A DNA stretch of 64,000 bases from Lachnospiraceae bacterium (GTDB lineage Bacteria > Bacillota > Clostridia > Lachnospirales > Lachnospiraceae), in assembly GCA_024403355.1 (NCBI GenBank), contig JAKSRW010000008.1, positions 1-64,000 of the forward strand, in the 5' to 3' direction. Both the position numbers and the translations under genes were made by a program. Shown one piece after another: positions 62,098-64,000 of the stretch (the stretch's first letter is position 1; each line of letters opens with the position of its first letter). The notes below the pieces were generated by a model, which was not told the DNA's origin, did not search any database, and was given only the letters and a program-made list of their open reading frames with translations.

Positions 62098-63460
62098 GGC
62101 TGTCTCCTTTGCTCGATAAAATCGCAAGCAGCGTAGCTAGTTTTTCTGCAGCATGACCATCATCATATGCATTGTATTTTTCTCTGAATTTTCTGTATTT
62201 TTCTTCGATTGAGGATTCCGTGTCTTTTTCTTTGGTTATGATACCCGTTTCCGCTGCCTTAATTTCACTGTCTATGCCGGCATCAATTTGTTTATCAAAT
62301 GAGTTTCGAATATCCCTCACAAGCTCTTCTGAAGTCCTTGAAATCGGACCGGGCGCCTCCTCAATAAAATCGAAATAGAAGCCGCGAAGTTCATCCCTGT
62401 AGGCCTCGAGGTCGTAGCAGTAAAAGAACATCGGACGTCCCGTAATCGCATAATCAAACATAACCGATGAGTAGTCAGTAATCAGACCGTCCGCAGTCTT
62501 GTAGAGCTCTGCGATATCGCACTCATTTCCGATTACGCTCACGAAGCCGCTTTTTATACATTCCTCCGGAATATCATTTTTCCGGAGCTTCACCAGATAA
62601 TGAAGCTTCACAATAATTCTGAAGCGGTCTCCGAGCTCTTTTTCCAGCTTTTTAAAATCAAGCTCAGATGAATATCTGTACCAGCCGCCCTCAAGATATT
62701 TATCATCACGCCAGGTCGGCGCATAAAGTAAAACTTTCTTTTCGTTATCCGCAACCGCACCAAAAAGCTCATCATTTCTGGGATAACCCGTCATCAATAT
62801 TTCACGCTTATAGCCGAAGCAGCGCCTAAAGGTTTCTGCACTGAAATCATTTTGTGCAATCAGATAATCCCACTTTGCGGATTCATCCGTAAAGGCCTTA
62901 CGGTAGTGCTCAACCTTCGAATTCTTCTCCCCTTCGCCTGCCATATTCATCTCCGAAATATCAAGTCCGAGCTTTTTCAGAGGTGTTCCGTGCCAGGTCT
63001 GAAGATAAATATTTTTCTTTCTTTTCACAAGATAAGGCTCCTGACGGGTATCAAAAACCCATATTCCTGCCGTCGCAAGCCTGTAATAATATTTGAAGCC
63101 GCCGTAAACCACGTAGTCTATGCCGTCTATACTATTCTGCAGGTTAATTCCCGTTTCAGCCTGCAAAGCAGCTGCTTTTCCCTGCTCTTTCTGCACAGTC
63201 AAAGGGCAGTCCTTTGCATCGGCCGGCATACTGGCTCCTGTTCCCTTTCCGGACGAAAGATATGCCCTGGTAAATGCCCATACCAGCCTACAATCCTTGA
63301 AGCGCTCATCCTTTTTCATGGCCAGATATATCGCCTTCGGATTGCCTGAATAGTTCTTTCCCATATTGCTCATAAAAAGAACGGTTTTGCGGCTGACAGG
63401 CAGAACTGCTGCCATTATTTTATAAAATAATACTATCAGCTTTTTAAGTATTTTTTTCAA
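62090..63460 (-). CDS. CDP-glycerol glycerophosphotransferase family protein, 2
   Basis: 456 residues, TTG start at 63460 supported by GGAGG eight bases upstream and by overlap with the preceding frame. Membrane-associated N-terminus KKILKKLIVLFYKIMAAVLPV. Then TWHGTPLKKLGLDI, IAQNDFSAETFRRCFGY, GYPRNDELF, LLYAPTWRDDKYLEGG, VKLHYLV and ADGLITDYSSVMFDYAITGRPMFFYCYD, the full family set. C-terminus ends in an AAEKLATLL helix. Middle gene of a wall-polymer cluster; overlaps both neighbours. Confidence 0.92.
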   Translation of the reverse strand: MKKILKKLIVLFYKIMAAVLPVSRKTVLFMSNMGKNYSGNPKAIYLAMKKDERFKDCRLVWAFTRAYLSSGKGTGASMPADAKDCPLTVQKEQGKAAALQAETGINLQNSIDGIDYVVYGGFKYYYRLATAGIWVFDTRQEPYLVKRKKNIYLQTWHGTPLKKLGLDISEMNMAGEGEKNSKVEHYRKAFTDESAKWDYLIAQNDFSAETFRRCFGYKREILMTGYPRNDELFGAVADNEKKVLLYAPTWRDDKYLEGGWYRYSSELDFKKLEKELGDRFRIIVKLHYLVKLRKNDIPEECIKSGFVSVIGNECDIAELYKTADGLITDYSSVMFDYAITGRPMFFYCYDLEAYRDELRGFYFDFIEEAPGPISRTSEELVRDIRNSFDKQIDAGIDSEIKAAETGIITKEKDTESSIEEKYRKFREKYNAYDDGHAAEKLATLLAILSSKGDSHE

Positions 63461-64000
63461 ACTCTTTGCCTCCGAATACAGCTTTTACAACACGTTCTGC
63501 GGCATGACCGTCATCAAGACTGCAGTATTTTTCGCAAAATGCCTCATATTTTCCGGCATATTCCTGCGAAACACTGTCAATATTTTTAAGTGCCTCTGCG
63601 ACCTCCTCACTGCTTCTAAGAAGCGGTCCGGGACACTCCGAGGTCATGTCAAAATAAAAGCCTCTGAGTACATTTTGGTATTTTTCAAAGTCATAAACAT
63701 AAAAGAGAATCGGTCTCTTCAGGTTCGCGTAGTCAAAAAATACCGACGAATAATCGGTGATGAGCACATCCGCAATCAGGTAGAGCTCGCCAATATCATT
63801 GTAGCGGCTAAGGTCCGTCACAAAGCTCTTCTCTTCCTCCGAAAGCTTCAGGTTATCCGCGATAAAATAATGAGTTCTGAGCAGAAAATGATATTCACCG
63901 CTCAGCTCCTTCATAAGCCCTAAATCAAGCGGAAGCGAAAATCTGTATTCACCCTGCGAATAAAATTCATCATCGCGCCAGGTCGGTGCATAGAGAACGA
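63444..64000 (-). CDS. CDP-glycerol glycerophosphotransferase family protein, 3 (partial)
   Basis: About 185 C-terminal residues are visible; the frame is open to base 64000 and begins in the window as VLYAPTWRDDEFYSQGEYRF. Other landmarks: LLRTHYFIADNL, ADVLITDYSSVFFDYANLKRPILFYVYD, CSLDDGHAAERVV. Very like the gene at 62090 over this region (DYSSVMFDYA/DYSSVFFDYA, DDGHAAEKL/DDGHAAERV), so likely a tandem duplicate or a distinct step in the same polymer. Overlaps the next gene by 17 bases. Confidence 0.92.
   Translation of the reverse strand, partial: VLYAPTWRDDEFYSQGEYRFSLPLDLGLMKELSGEYHFLLRTHYFIADNLKLSEEEKSFVTDLSRYNDIGELYLIADVLITDYSSVFFDYANLKRPILFYVYDFEKYQNVLRGFYFDMTSECPGPLLRSSEEVAEALKNIDSVSQEYAGKYEAFCEKYCSLDDGHAAERVVKAVFGGKEFEKNT

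Noticed and set aside
1..64000. CRISPR arrays, rRNA or tRNA genes, prophage or intact insertion sequence
   Set aside because: No regularly spaced repeats, no cloverleaf or rRNA sequence, and no integrase, transposase or phage structural gene was found.

Overview
The window looks like chromosome from a Gram-positive anaerobe of the Clostridia, most likely Lachnospiraceae. Evidence: a T-box leader on thrS, meso-diaminopimelate dehydrogenase, BioY, wall-polymer glycerophosphotransferases, purine-rich Shine-Dalgarno sites (AAAGG, GGAGG), extended -10 promoters, and a complete Gram-positive type IV pilus (T4P) locus. Genus cannot be fixed from sequence alone.

Layout. 1-15.7 kb: mostly minus-strand housekeeping (lysS, greA, T-box-controlled thrS, an intracellular sensor-GGDEF protein, a plus-strand cell-wall amidase, ddh, dUTPase, bioY, a zinc-ribbon/LRR membrane protein, an ECF sigma/anti-sigma pair, a phosphoesterase and rdgB). 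16-18.5 kb: plus-strand alpha/beta hydrolase overlapping an rRNA methyltransferase. 18.5-25.3 kb: a three-gene secretion operon of two large paralogous Ig-like proteins and a double trypsin-fold protease whose first domain has lost its serine. 25.7-31.6 kb: a NodB deacetylase lipoprotein, an AT-rich two-gene cassette (DUF2971-like protein plus lipoprotein) driven by a promoter with eight G in its spacer and flanked by inverted repeats, then an MmgE/PrpD enzyme with an SLC13-type carrier. 31.7-33.5 kb: a membrane GGDEF protein. 33.7-55.5 kb: the T4P locus on the minus strand: coiled-coil protein, possible EH-signature protein, pilB, pilT, pilC, two major-type pilins, prepilin peptidase, a pilM-pilN fusion, pilO, three minor pilins, a large PilX-like protein and a 1392-residue secreted DUF5057-like protein. 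55.7-59.5 kb: a very large c-di-GMP phosphodiesterase. 59.5-64 kb: wall teichoic-acid or capsule-like polymer genes running off the end.

How it fits together. Two GGDEF proteins with intact motifs and one EAL protein with all catalytic residues surround a T4P locus whose PilB carries an MshEN-like N-terminus, a known c-di-GMP-binding fold. The natural reading is a local c-di-GMP circuit controlling pilus extension. Two of the c-di-GMP proteins sense through LacI-type sugar-binding domains followed by the same SCGC motif, which would tie pilus activity to an intracellular small molecule.

A ~145-base dispersed repeat with strong palindromes occurs at three full sites and one deleted site, always in the same orientation. 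Most interesting: the pilM-pilN fusion with five calcium-loop repeats outside the membrane, the EAL protein with an intracellular beta-solenoid-like tail, the coiled-coil/EH-signature-like pair in the pilBTC operon, the poly-G promoter, and an unclassified structured RNA between the two major pilins.
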